Origin: Candidatus Hodarchaeota archaeon
GTDB lineage: Archaea; Asgardarchaeota; Heimdallarchaeia; Hodarchaeales; YT1-039
Assembly (NCBI GenBank): GCA_016840025.1
Contig: JAEOTF010000339.1
Coordinates: 1 to 22,190, forward strand
DNA length: 22,190 bases
Direction: 5' to 3'
Positions 14,197 through 21,440 of this stretch are shown one piece after another. Position 1 is the first letter of the stretch. The number at the start of each line of letters is the position of its first letter. The notes under the pieces are model-generated. The model made no database searches. It saw only the letters and a program-made list of their open reading frames with translations, and had not been told where the DNA came from. Position numbers and translations under genes: made by a program.

Positions 14197-17001
14197 CTAA
14201 TATTTAGCTTCCAAGCGTTGTAGTCGTGTTTGCTGGAGCTCCTCATAGGATTGTTTCATGGTTTCAAAAATTGTTTCCCATTCGGCTAGATCGGGACGAA
14301 GAAAGGGCGGTAGCCACTTCCGCTTTACAAGATGCTGAGCGAATAGATAAAAGTCTTCATAGGATTGGAGAGCTTGGAAAACCTGATCCGCTCCTACTTC
14401 TAGCTCTTCTAGATTCTCTAGGGTTTTTATCGTAGTCACACTCTCTTGAAAATGCTGCGTATACTGCTGAAAGTGCGAGAATAATAACTTCAGATCCTGT
14501 TGAAGTTTGGGCAGTTGGACAGCAATGAAACTCGCCCATACTCCCAGTCCAAGTAATGTCAACAAGAGGACTATTAACAGTAACCGAGTTAAGGGATTAT
14601 CCCATTTCACGCGTGGATTGCCCCACCAGTTATAATCCAAGCCATCTGGGAAGAAATCATCATCTGAATCATGGTCGTTGGGATCAGTACCAAGTTGGTA
14701 CTCTTGTAGGTTGGTCAATCCATCACCGTCTGAATCCTGGCTAGCGTCACGAAAATCAGTGGCATTTAATCCCATTTGATATTCCCAAAGATTTGGCATA
14801 TCGTCCCCATCAAAATCATCGCGGGCATCATCTTGGGCGATATTTAGCCCCATTTGCCACTCCCACCCATTAGGCATACCATCTCCATCAAAATCTAGGC
14901 TGTCTTCAAGAGGGTAAGGATCTGTAGCATTCGCATTACCTGGTAATTGGTACGCTCCTATTCCAGAAAAATCCAGCCAATAATTCCCCTCGTTAGTGGA
15001 AATATTATACCAATGATTATTAACTCCATCATCAATGGCCTGAATAGACCCGTTATTATTTCCAAGAAAAGAATTATGATGAAACGTGTTATTACTTGAC
15101 TCCTTGTCCGATTCAATTCCGTATCCTTGATTTTCAATCAGGAGATTCCAATTGACCATGCAAGAGTTGGAATTATGAAGATAGACACCACTTCCTTGGT
15201 TTTGGGCACAGATGTTTTCAATGACAGCGGAATGTGTAGAGCTGGAAAGCCCAATACCCTTATCCTGATTCCGACTACAGCGATTGTTCATAATCGTGCC
15301 ATATCCCGATGCTGTAAGAAAGAGTCCGTTTTCATTTTGGACACAGATATTGTTCATGATTGTAGCGCTCTCGGAGTAGTAAAGCACTATACCACCCCAT
15401 GAATTTTGGGTACAAATATTGTTCGTGATTGTGCCATATCCCGACTCAAAAAGGAAAATCCCAAACTGTCCTTCATTACAAACATTATTTGTGATTGTAG
15501 AGTACCTTGAATCGTCAGAAAAAATACCCACGAGGGTATTTTGACAGGTATTGTTCACGATCATGGAATGCATAGACTTCCTAAGACCAATCGCCTGTGT
15601 ATTATTCTGCAGGGAACTGTTTTGTATTCGAGTGTAGTTACAATAATGTAGCATAATCCCTACGCTTGTATAGGAACAATTCTGGTCTCTTACCACTACA
15701 TTCGTGCAATTGACGAGAATAAGTTGTCCGTAAGAAGCGGTGACTGTAATCTCCTGTTGATTCGTGAGAAATCCCAAAGGGAGTCCGTTCACCCAATTAT
15801 TAATAATAGAATAGGAAAGACACCCCGCCACAGAGTCTTCGTCCAATAACAGACCATCAGCCCAGAAAGTATTATTGGCAACAATGGAATGCCCAGACCT
15901 CACCAGCTTGATACCCGAGAGATTATTATAGCTGCAGAAACTGTTTACAATCACCGAATTGGGCGACTCTCTAAGAGAGATGCCCTCTTCATTTTGCTGA
16001 CAGGTATTGTTGATCACCTGTGAATTACCAGAATTAATAAGGGAGAGTCCATCTTTATTTTGTTGACAGGTATTGTTGATGATCGTCGAACCTCCCGAAT
16101 CCCTATGGGAGATCCCTTCCTCGTTCTGGCTGCACAGGTTATTTATGACCGTGCAATGCTCCGAATATACAAAGGAGATGCCAACATCATTATCTTGACA
16201 GGTATTATTAGCTACGACTGAAAATCCAGAATGTGTAAGTTCGATGCCATTACCAAGATTTTGGGTACAGGAATTGTTAGCGACTAATGTGAAGTTAGAC
16301 CCCCGAAGGGTGATCCCTTCAGCATTATTGGTGACTATATTACCTGTCAGGGTACTATTTCCCGAGTTGTCAAGTGAAATTCCATACCAGCGGCTATTAC
16401 AGACCATATTGCCCGACAGAGTACTTTTTCCGGAATTTATAATGTCGATTCCTACCCCTATGTCATTAATGACTATATTGCCTGTCAAGGTGCAGTATTC
16501 GGACTCATAGAAGACAATCCCCGCCCCTATGCTGTTAATGACCGTATTGTTGTGTAAATCCCCGTGTTGTACATGATCAAGATAAATCCCAACGCCTCCT
16601 CCCTGAATGAGACAATTTGTAATCTGAAAATAGACATCTGTATTTCTAATAAATATCAAATTGTTGTCCTCAGGATCTGTAATATTCAAGTTATCGATCA
16701 TATATGGATTGACTTCACTACCATCCCCGAGCCACCCTTCCGTATTAGTTTGATTGGCGAAATCGGCATTCCCGTTGATTATGATAGGATTATGGGGCGT
16801 ATATCTCAAAGAAGTGCCCATTAAGATGACAGAAGTTTCCGAATTAATTTGTGCAAGAGTAACAAAAGTAAGAGTTGTATTTTCACCTGCGGAAGGAGTG
16901 TTTCTTACCTCGATAGGGAGTATTCCCCCTATACGAGTTAACCAGAGAAGAACGACACAAGTTATCACACCTATTAACCCAAGAGACCTCCGCCGTAGCA
17001 T
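14197..17001 (-). CDS. Large surface protein: right-handed beta-helix (NosD-like), Ca-binding repeats, TM anchor, cytosolic coil
   Basis: About 934 residues from ATG 17001, preceded by GAAGGG at six bases; GTG 17037 is a weaker alternative. The protein starts with a basic signal sequence (MLRRRSLGLIGVITCVVLLW). Residues about 100-640 hold some twenty NosD/CASH-type repeats of about 23 residues (NNTCQQNEEGISLRES and the like), which stack into a parallel beta-helix often used for carbohydrate binding. Near residues 700-785 are DxDGDG-type calcium loops (DFDGDGMPNGWEW, DFDGDDMPNLWEY, DSDGDGLTNLQEY and a fourth, DHDSDDDF). A membrane helix (about 804-825) and roughly 110 charged, helical cytosolic residues end the protein. 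It is thus an anchored cell-surface protein with an inside tail that could signal or bind partners. The LRR gene lies just upstream on the same strand. Confidence 0.88.
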   Translation of the reverse strand: MLRRRSLGLIGVITCVVLLWLTRIGGILPIEVRNTPSAGENTTLTFVTLAQINSETSVILMGTSLRYTPHNPIIINGNADFANQTNTEGWLGDGSEVNPYMIDNLNITDPEDNNLIFIRNTDVYFQITNCLIQGGGVGIYLDHVQHGDLHNNTVINSIGAGIVFYESEYCTLTGNIVINDIGVGIDIINSGKSTLSGNMVCNSRWYGISLDNSGNSTLTGNIVTNNAEGITLRGSNFTLVANNSCTQNLGNGIELTHSGFSVVANNTCQDNDVGISFVYSEHCTVINNLCSQNEEGISHRDSGGSTIINNTCQQNKDGLSLINSGNSQVINNTCQQNEEGISLRESPNSVIVNSFCSYNNLSGIKLVRSGHSIVANNTFWADGLLLDEDSVAGCLSYSIINNWVNGLPLGFLTNQQEITVTASYGQLILVNCTNVVVRDQNCSYTSVGIMLHYCNYTRIQNSSLQNNTQAIGLRKSMHSMIVNNTCQNTLVGIFSDDSRYSTITNNVCNEGQFGIFLFESGYGTITNNICTQNSWGGIVLYYSESATIMNNICVQNENGLFLTASGYGTIMNNRCSRNQDKGIGLSSSTHSAVIENICAQNQGSGVYLHNSNSCMVNWNLLIENQGYGIESDKESSNNTFHHNSFLGNNNGSIQAIDDGVNNHWYNISTNEGNYWLDFSGIGAYQLPGNANATDPYPLEDSLDFDGDGMPNGWEWQMGLNIAQDDARDDFDGDDMPNLWEYQMGLNATDFRDASQDSDGDGLTNLQEYQLGTDPNDHDSDDDFFPDGLDYNWWGNPRVKWDNPLTRLLLIVLLLTLLGLGVWASFIAVQLPKLQQDLKLLFSHFQQYTQHFQESVTTIKTLENLEELEVGADQVFQALQSYEDFYLFAQHLVKRKWLPPFLRPDLAEWETIFETMKQSYEELQQTRLQRLEAKY

Positions 17002-17034
17002 ATCATTCCCTTCAGGTAAGATATTTACGATTTT

Positions 17035-17054
17035 CACATAATAAATTATATGTG
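17035..17054. promoter_or_regulatory. 20-base dyad between LRR and beta-helix genes
   Basis: CACATAATAAATTATATGTG has inverted arms CACATA/TATGTG around an AT-rich centre and lies 34 bases before the beta-helix protein start. It includes a TATA-like stretch on the minus strand (ATATAATTTAT). It could be a regulator operator over a promoter; no binding protein is identified. Confidence 0.35.
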
Positions 17055-17071
17055 TATCCCGCCACCTAAGT

Positions 17072-17473
17072 CTAGATATCTATCTCGGGGCGGATCGGAA
17101 GACGCATTAATGACTTCGGGAGACGTTTCAGCGGATTGCCGTATAAATAAAGGTGTTTCAGGTGCCTTAATCGGTCAAACACTTCGGGTAAGACCACCAG
17201 ACGATTATACCGAAGATCTAATATTTCCAATTGTGTTAATGAGGTAATAATAAACGGTAGGAGAGTCAAGCGGTGTTGTCGGCAAATTTTGAGGGCTATT
17301 ACATGCCCGTGCTGGACAAGCATACCTACCTGATGCCCTTCGAGAGAGGGCACAATCGGGATGATCTGCTGAATGAGCATTTCCAACAAGCGAATGGTGT
17401 ATTGTTCCTCTTTATCTAGGGTTTTATTTATGTGATTATGTTCAGAATGCCCGCAATCTACTGAATTCGACAT
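17072..17473 (-). CDS. Small leucine-rich-repeat protein
   Basis: A 133-residue protein with no signal peptide. Its C-terminal half carries about three 23-residue leucine-rich repeats (LPFIITSLTQLEILDLRYN, then RLVVLPEVFDRLRHLKHLYLYGN, then LKRLPKSL). The N-terminal half is His- and Gln-rich with no clear domain. LRR arcs are protein-binding surfaces, so this is probably an intracellular adaptor. It lies 70 bases upstream of the beta-helix surface protein on the same strand and could bind that protein's cytosolic tail, though nothing here proves it. ATG 17473 is the only reasonable start. Distant relatives are found in many lineages; specific function unknown. Confidence 0.78.
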   Translation of the reverse strand: MSNSVDCGHSEHNHINKTLDKEEQYTIRLLEMLIQQIIPIVPSLEGHQVGMLVQHGHVIALKICRQHRLTLLPFIITSLTQLEILDLRYNRLVVLPEVFDRLRHLKHLYLYGNPLKRLPKSLMRLPIRPEIDI

Positions 17474-17736
17474 ATTTCTCGATACAATGTAATCATCTTC
17501 CTTTATTAACCGCTAAATCATTATTTAGACGTATAATGATGAAACACACTAAGCTATTATTTACAAACCATCAAAATAAGGCAAATTATACCATGAAAAG
17601 AAATGCTTTTGTTAAGTCGCTTTGATGCTGTTCTAACAAAAAGCTCAGTTCATAGAGAACCTTCTTTTTCTTTTGGTTTTTCCCTTCTTTCTCGCTCTTT
17701 AATCGCAAAAGTTGGTAATTATGAACCCTTAATCTG
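17474..17736. other. Intergenic region
   Basis: About 260 AT-rich bases between the winged-helix fragment and the LRR gene. A Lys-rich minus-strand frame at 17586-17786 overlaps the winged-helix gene and looks like chance. No clear signals beyond AT-rich promoter-like DNA near 17525-17560. Confidence 0.35.
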
Positions 17737-17937
17737 TTAAGCAGCTTTCTCCAGTTTTTGAGCAATTTGGGAAAGAAATTCATCATATTCGGTAATTGAG
17801 ATTTTCCCCGAACGGGTCTCTTTCCATTGGTTAATAAACTGTAAGCCTTTCTCTGTGATGATCATTGTTTTCGCTTTGCCTTTTATCCTGATTGTGATTA
17901 GACTTCTGGATTGAAGAGTATCTAATTTCGGTGTCAT
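17737..17937 (-). CDS. Short winged-helix-like protein, probably N-terminally truncated
   Basis: Reading from ATG 17937 gives 66 residues; TTG 17946 adds three. The segment LDTLQSRSLITIRIKGKAKTM followed by IITEKGLQFINQWKE resembles the recognition helix, wing and ITEKGxxFL end of archaeal winged-helix regulators (HTH_45-like), but the first two helices of the fold are missing. The frame is open a little further upstream (to a TAG near 17982) without a standard start. It may be a decayed regulator, or a minimal DNA-binding protein co-transcribed with the zinc-ribbon gene that ends 34-43 bases upstream. Confidence 0.5.
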   Translation of the reverse strand: MTPKLDTLQSRSLITIRIKGKAKTMIITEKGLQFINQWKETRSGKISITEYDEFLSQIAQKLEKAA

Positions 17938-17979
17938 GGGTATCAATTTCAGTGAAATTTCATTTTTTTTTTGATCATT

Positions 17980-18129
17980 CTATATTTTGATTCTCAATAT
18001 AACGTCACAATTAGGACAAGTTAGAATTATCCCTGGTCTGCTATATGGTTTTTTTTCCTTTAACCTTTTAGTTATAATTGCTTTCTCATTAAAATAAGCA
18101 ATTTCCTGCATACAATATGGACATTTCAT
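17980..18129 (-). CDS. 49-residue zinc-ribbon protein
   Basis: A small gene below usual length limits. From ATG 18129 the minus strand encodes 49 residues with two knuckles, CPYC (3-6) and CPNC (38-41), 31 residues apart: a complete four-cysteine zinc ribbon with basic residues between. An AGAAGG Shine-Dalgarno lies about eight bases before the ATG, and CTTTATATG at 18185-18193 is an excellent archaeal TATA box at the right distance. Such small ribbons bind nucleic acids or partner proteins in transcription and translation. It is followed at once by the winged-helix-like fragment, so the two may form a regulatory pair. Confidence 0.7.
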   Translation of the reverse strand: MKCPYCMQEIAYFNEKAIITKRLKEKKPYSRPGIILTCPNCDVILRIKI

Positions 18130-18184
18130 ATCTCATGCCTTCTATCTTAATTATAATGTTCTAGGAGAATTTTTTCTAAACTTA

Positions 18185-18193
18185 CATATAAAG
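18185..18193 (-). promoter_or_regulatory. TATA box of the zinc-ribbon gene
   Basis: CTTTATATG on the minus strand matches the archaeal TATA consensus. It lies about 55 bases upstream of ATG 18129, giving a predicted 5' leader of roughly 30 bases that contains the Shine-Dalgarno. Confidence 0.5.
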
Positions 18194-18602
18194 AATGAAC
18201 TAGTATTGTGTATGTGTGGAAAAGTCCTTCTACTTTTTGATATTTCAGGCGAGAACCAAGAGAGAAAAGAAAGAAAAGAGATTAAAGCTGAAAAAATGAC
18301 TGAACCCAAACTTTTAACTTTATTTGTTCATGCTTATAGAAAATCCAATTCCTAAATTACTAACTCATGGGACATCCCTTAATTCAATCAAAGAGTTCTG
18401 TTGGTTACACAATACATAGTTACTTTCATTATGGTGTTATGGAGATTCAATATTTCTGAACGAACTCCTCGGGCGAATTGTATAAAAAGGTCAGTTGGGG
18501 GAATAACGTCTACTTTCGAAGAAACTTAGGAAATGCTAACCGAAGTTCCTCAAAAACCTAGTTGAATAATTGTGAAATCATGACGATTGGGAGTCCCTCA
18601 CC
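18194..18602. other. Non-coding 400-base interval
   Basis: No supported gene. A 47-codon plus-strand frame (18212-18355) has a Lys/Glu-rich middle and no Shine-Dalgarno, so it was not called. One isolated TTCGAAGAA (18514-18522) resembles the units of the downstream arrays. Confidence 0.35.
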
Positions 18603-19112
18603 ATGCCTGCCCCAGAATCCGCCTTTGTGAGTGTGGTGTTCACCTTATCAGATATCGGGCTGGAAAGCTTGTTAATCGAAAAACGACCAGTTTATTTTTC
18701 GGCTACCCCACAATTCCTTGATTTTCGGCCTACTTCCCTGAAAGACGGGAAAAGAACCTGTAAATATCACGTTAGCCATTACTTATCCCGCTTACCGCCA
18801 AACCTTCTGTTTATTATCAATAAGGATCGGCCTTATAGGACGAATGTCTTTACTGATTGGTTTTATGAAGGGCTGCAGGATATCGTGCAGAGATTACCGA
18901 CATATGTCTCGGCACCACGCAATGTCTTACTGGTGTCTTTCTCCCATTATGCTCACTATGAGGAAGATTATCTCACCTTCCTCAAAACAGTCGCAGAAGG
19001 CTTTACGAAAGGAGGAGTGTTCTTTAAGGGATCCCCTGCAAATCCGTGGGCAGATCGTTGCCATGCCTTTTATGAGCACCTCGCGCACCTGCTAAACCAA
19101 CAAGGGGAGTAA
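18603..19112 (+). CDS. Hypothetical protein, 169 residues
   Basis: I do not recognise this protein. It is soluble-looking, rich in aromatic residues and His/Tyr (SFSHYAHYEEDYLTF, RCHAFYEHLAHLL), with alternating hydrophobic strands (VSVVFTL, NLLFIINKD, NVLLVSF) and helices that suggest an alpha/beta fold. There is no signal peptide, membrane segment or known motif. Only two cysteines are present. ATG 18603 lacks a clear Shine-Dalgarno, so it may be leaderless or start differently. It stands alone in an otherwise gene-poor, repeat-bearing region, which suggests an accessory gene. Codon use looks coding-like, but with no family match its reality is moderately certain. Confidence 0.55.
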   Translation: MPAPESAFVSVVFTLSDIGLESLLIEKRPVYFSATPQFLDFRPTSLKDGKRTCKYHVSHYLSRLPPNLLFIINKDRPYRTNVFTDWFYEGLQDIVQRLPTYVSAPRNVLLVSFSHYAHYEEDYLTFLKTVAEGFTKGGVFFKGSPANPWADRCHAFYEHLAHLLNQQGE

Positions 19113-19620
19113 GCGGGTAACCTGACCCTGAATGCGCAGAACTCCATTTCTCGGCAATGAACGCGAGGATAGAACGAAAAATAAGTAGTGACAGGCGTAT
19201 CCCTTACCTCCTTTCTCAATGCGACAAGTTGTCTCATTGGGCAGTGTTGCACCGATGCCGAAGCAACAGCACCCTTTCTGTCGAATAGACGAAAATAGTC
19301 CTTCTTACATACCATTTCGGAGATCAAGGTGTTTCGGAGAATATGTAAAGGAAATTATTCGTAGAATCTCTTATTTGTAGAAATTCTTCCTGTAGAATGA
19401 AATGGCTGAGTCACCAGTGTCTCAATAGGGATTCAGATGTTTGACAAGGATTTACCTGTGGGGGGGCTTCAAGTGGATCATGCGAGGGCTGATGTATATG
19501 TTTGGATTTCTACAGAATTTACTTTTGTGTCAAGCATGTCAAGGAAGAGGGGTTGTTTTTCCACAAAAAAAGAGTGTAGACGCAGCAACTCAAAGTGTAT
19601 GAGTTGCCGTGTCGTCAGAG
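19113..19620. other. Gene-poor interval carrying a small TTCKNAGAA cluster
   Basis: About 500 bases with no convincing gene. An 85-codon plus-strand frame (19437-19694) overlaps the end of the exported-protein gene and has no recognisable features. The interval includes five copies of the TTCGKAGAA-type unit near 19315-19397, described separately. Confidence 0.4.
19315..19397 (+). repeat. Minor cluster of TTCKNAGAA-type units
   Basis: Units TTCGGAGAT, TTCGGAGAA, TTCGTAGAA, TTTGTAGAA and CCTGTAGAA occur 15-25 bases apart. The first and last two are degenerate. The unit matches the much larger array at 21053-21440, so the two were probably generated by the same process or bind the same protein. 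Confidence 0.55.
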
Positions 19621-20184
19621 TCAGTTATGCTTTTTTCGTTTCCACATCCCCAGACAAACTAAGACCAATAGTGTTCCAAAGATCTCATTCCTAATGCGAT
19701 GCCCTTTCGCTGGAAAAGTGATTCCCGGGTCGAGAAGTTTGAGCCGATAACTGCCTGAGGCGATAACGCTAGAGTTCTCTATATTCGCTACCTTTAGTTC
19801 AATCGCATAAGGGACTTTATCATAATCGCCACCTCCATCCTCCACTGTTTGTACATAGGTCTGGTTACGCGTCTCCCCGGGGTTGACCAGCAGCCAATCG
19901 GTCGGTCCAAACAATCTTTGGTCACTGGGACGAAACAAGACTCCCACAGTGGAATTAGCGTTGACTGTCACTTCTGCCCAATAACGGGCTTCTTTAAAAC
20001 CTGTTACTGTATAGCTATAATCTAGCCATGGTCCCGATCGGGGAGAGTCAGGTGATATTGAGAAAGTACCCGCAGTTTCTAGTTCATGTGACATCGAAGC
20101 ATGCGCTGTAAAGGGTGTATACAGACTATAACTAAGCAAGGCACACAGCACAAAGAGCAAGAGTCCCCTCTGGCTACAAATCAC
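19621..20184 (-). CDS. Small exported, membrane-anchored surface protein
   Basis: About 187 residues from GTG 20184, which has GAGGGT six bases upstream and puts a signal peptide right at the N-terminus (SQRGLLLFVLCALLSYSLY, then AHA as a likely cleavage site). The frame stays open to 20307, but those extra residues would bury the signal. The mature part (about 120 residues) is beta-rich with several NxS/T sites (NSTVG, NQTYV, NSSVI), suggesting one Ig-like or jelly-roll domain. A short hydrophobic segment (IFGTLLVLVCLGMW) and a basic tail KRKKHN anchor it with the domain outside. The family is not recognised. It lies alone on the minus strand. Confidence 0.65.
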   Translation of the reverse strand: MICSQRGLLLFVLCALLSYSLYTPFTAHASMSHELETAGTFSISPDSPRSGPWLDYSYTVTGFKEARYWAEVTVNANSTVGVLFRPSDQRLFGPTDWLLVNPGETRNQTYVQTVEDGGGDYDKVPYAIELKVANIENSSVIASGSYRLKLLDPGITFPAKGHRIRNEIFGTLLVLVCLGMWKRKKHN

Positions 20185-20307
20185 TGATTTCACCCTCAAT
20201 TCTCTACCAATCATGTGGTTCATCAAACCGATCCCGATCATTCTTAACGGTAGTATAATCGGTGGAATGCCAATTCCAAGCTGCCTCAAAGCACACTTGA
20301 CCTCCAA

Positions 20308-20610
20308 ATAGATGATTTATCCAATCGAATTCTTCACTCAAAAATCCTAAGAATTTTCTTTTATTTAGCATTTAAAATCATCTCCTTCCACATTAGGGTG
20401 GGGTGATGCAATCTGTCCTTGTCTAGTCCCAGAATATGAATAAAAAGCTTACTCCTTTATAAGCAAAGGAAGCAGGAGTATATAAATAAGTTGTCGCCTG
20501 TTCCTCATGACTTGTCAGTTATTTGGTCTGTCTCTGGTCATAGATGGAAGCTCTGGAGTACATGCAAAATGAGTTAAAAGGACGTTAATGGAACCTAATG
20601 AGGGATAATT
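20308..20610. other. Intergenic region with promoter of the small membrane protein
   Basis: About 300 bases, AT-rich at first. An inverted repeat ACTCCT/AGGAGT (about 20450-20480) sits just before the TATA box listed separately. The predicted leader of about 100 bases contains very short frames (such as MEALEYMQNELKGR at about 20543) which could be upstream ORFs but are not supported. Confidence 0.4.
20475..20488 (+). promoter_or_regulatory. Strong TATA box
   Basis: GAGTATATAAATAA is a near-ideal archaeal TATA element on the plus strand, with the purine-rich AGGAG before it in the BRE position. Transcription would start near 20510, leaving about 100 bases of leader before ATG 20611. Confidence 0.5.
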
Positions 20611-20991
20611 ATGGACGCGTGGGAAAAACCGACATTAGATCAACTGCTTCTCTATTTTACTCTAACAACAACGGCTCTCTTAATTGAATTTGTAGTACTG
20701 GGTTATTTTTTCAAAAAGTATAATGCAAGATTGTCTAGAGGTGGTAAAAGCAATAAAACTTCGAAAATTAGATTTTGCCTGAAGTTGACACTTAATGCAG
20801 TTAGTGGGCTATTTATTTTGTATGAATTTCTAAGTGTGTTAGTCACTACTTCATTATTTGTCAGTATAGGGGGATCATATAGAAGTACACTGGGTAGTCC
20901 TGTGATTGGCGCTTTTATAGACATTCTAAGTGTTATCTCAATCTGTAATTTAATAGCGTCCTTTTGCCATTGGATCGCACTTCGATTATGA
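20611..20991 (+). CDS. Small integral membrane protein
   Basis: A 126-residue protein with three predicted membrane helices: about 15-35 (LYFTLTTTALLIEFVVLGYFF), 58-83 (LTLNAVSGLFILYEFLSVLV onward) and 98-122 (VIGAFIDILSVISICNLIAS). A basic loop with KYNARLSRGGKSNKTSK lies between helices 1 and 2 and is probably cytosolic. No family recognised; no catalytic motifs. ATG 20611 has a GAGGG Shine-Dalgarno seven bases upstream and a strong TATA box 120 bases upstream, which supports a real, expressed gene. It is isolated, with the large repeat array beginning about 60 bases after its stop. Confidence 0.65.
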   Translation: MDAWEKPTLDQLLLYFTLTTTALLIEFVVLGYFFKKYNARLSRGGKSNKTSKIRFCLKLTLNAVSGLFILYEFLSVLVTTSLFVSIGGSYRSTLGSPVIGAFIDILSVISICNLIASFCHWIALRL

Positions 20992-21052
20992 CACCTAAAT
21001 CTAAATACAAATTTTCCGTCGAATTCACTAAAATACTCCTTGTCATATATCT

Positions 21053-21440
21053 TTGCGGAGAACCGATTATTCGGAGAAAGTATTTATAGAACATACCTGT
21101 TCGGAGAACAAGCTGATTCGGAGAATGGAGAGACTAATGGCATTTTAACAAATGCTGGTCGGCCGGTTTTTCGGAGGAAATAGATGAAGAAGCAGTCTGA
21201 AAGGTTTGGTACATTCTAAGAAAGAGAAATAATTTTCTCAGAATCTACTCTAACAGCCCATTCGCAGAATCACCTCATCCATTCGTAGAATCCGCCTTAA
21301 CAGCCCATTCTGAGAAATCACTCTGCTCTTATGAGAACCAGCTTTCTAAGAACTCACCGCCCATTCGCAGAACTTGACCTGCCCTTTCGAGAATATCATC
21401 GCTTTTATCCTTCTGAGAACCAGTTCTAGAATTCTCAGAA
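21053..21440 (+). repeat. Array of about 18 TTCKNAGAA units
   Basis: About eighteen copies of a 9-base unit fall within 390 bases. Many fit TTC-K-N-A-GAA (TTCGGAGAA, TTCGCAGAA, TTCGTAGAA, TTCTGAGAA, TTCTAAGAA, TTCTCAGAA); a few are degenerate. Unit starts include 21070, 21100, 21117, 21214, 21235, 21261, 21282, 21308, 21344, 21364, 21411 and 21432. Spacing is about 14-17 in the first part, then often alternating 21 and 26. A 47-base higher-order repeat is visible (TAACAGCCCATTC at 21251 and 21298). TTC and GAA make each unit a dyad. Spacers differ, so this is not a simple tandem repeat or an ordinary CRISPR. It could be a protein-binding array, a replication or partition site, or an eroding minisatellite. 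Confidence 0.7.

Noticed and set aside
15127..17041. Several plus-strand frames of 86-95 codons opposite the beta-helix gene
   Set aside because: They are reverse-strand shadows of the repetitive NosD-type repeats and the signal-peptide region; the minus-strand reading has clear domains.
17586..17786. 66-codon minus-strand frame rich in Lys and Leu
   Set aside because: It overlaps the winged-helix-like gene, has no recognisable motif or Shine-Dalgarno, and resembles AT-rich read-through.
18212..18355. 47-codon plus-strand frame with a charged middle
   Set aside because: No Shine-Dalgarno and a low-complexity Lys/Glu run; possible but not supportable.
19437..19694. 85-codon plus-strand frame with several Cys
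   Set aside because: It overlaps the 3' end of the exported-protein gene on the other strand, has odd composition and no paired metal-binding pattern.
21053..21440. CRISPR array
   Set aside because: The units are only 9 bases, strongly degenerate and unevenly spaced (14-26 bases); no long identical repeats, leader or cas genes are visible.
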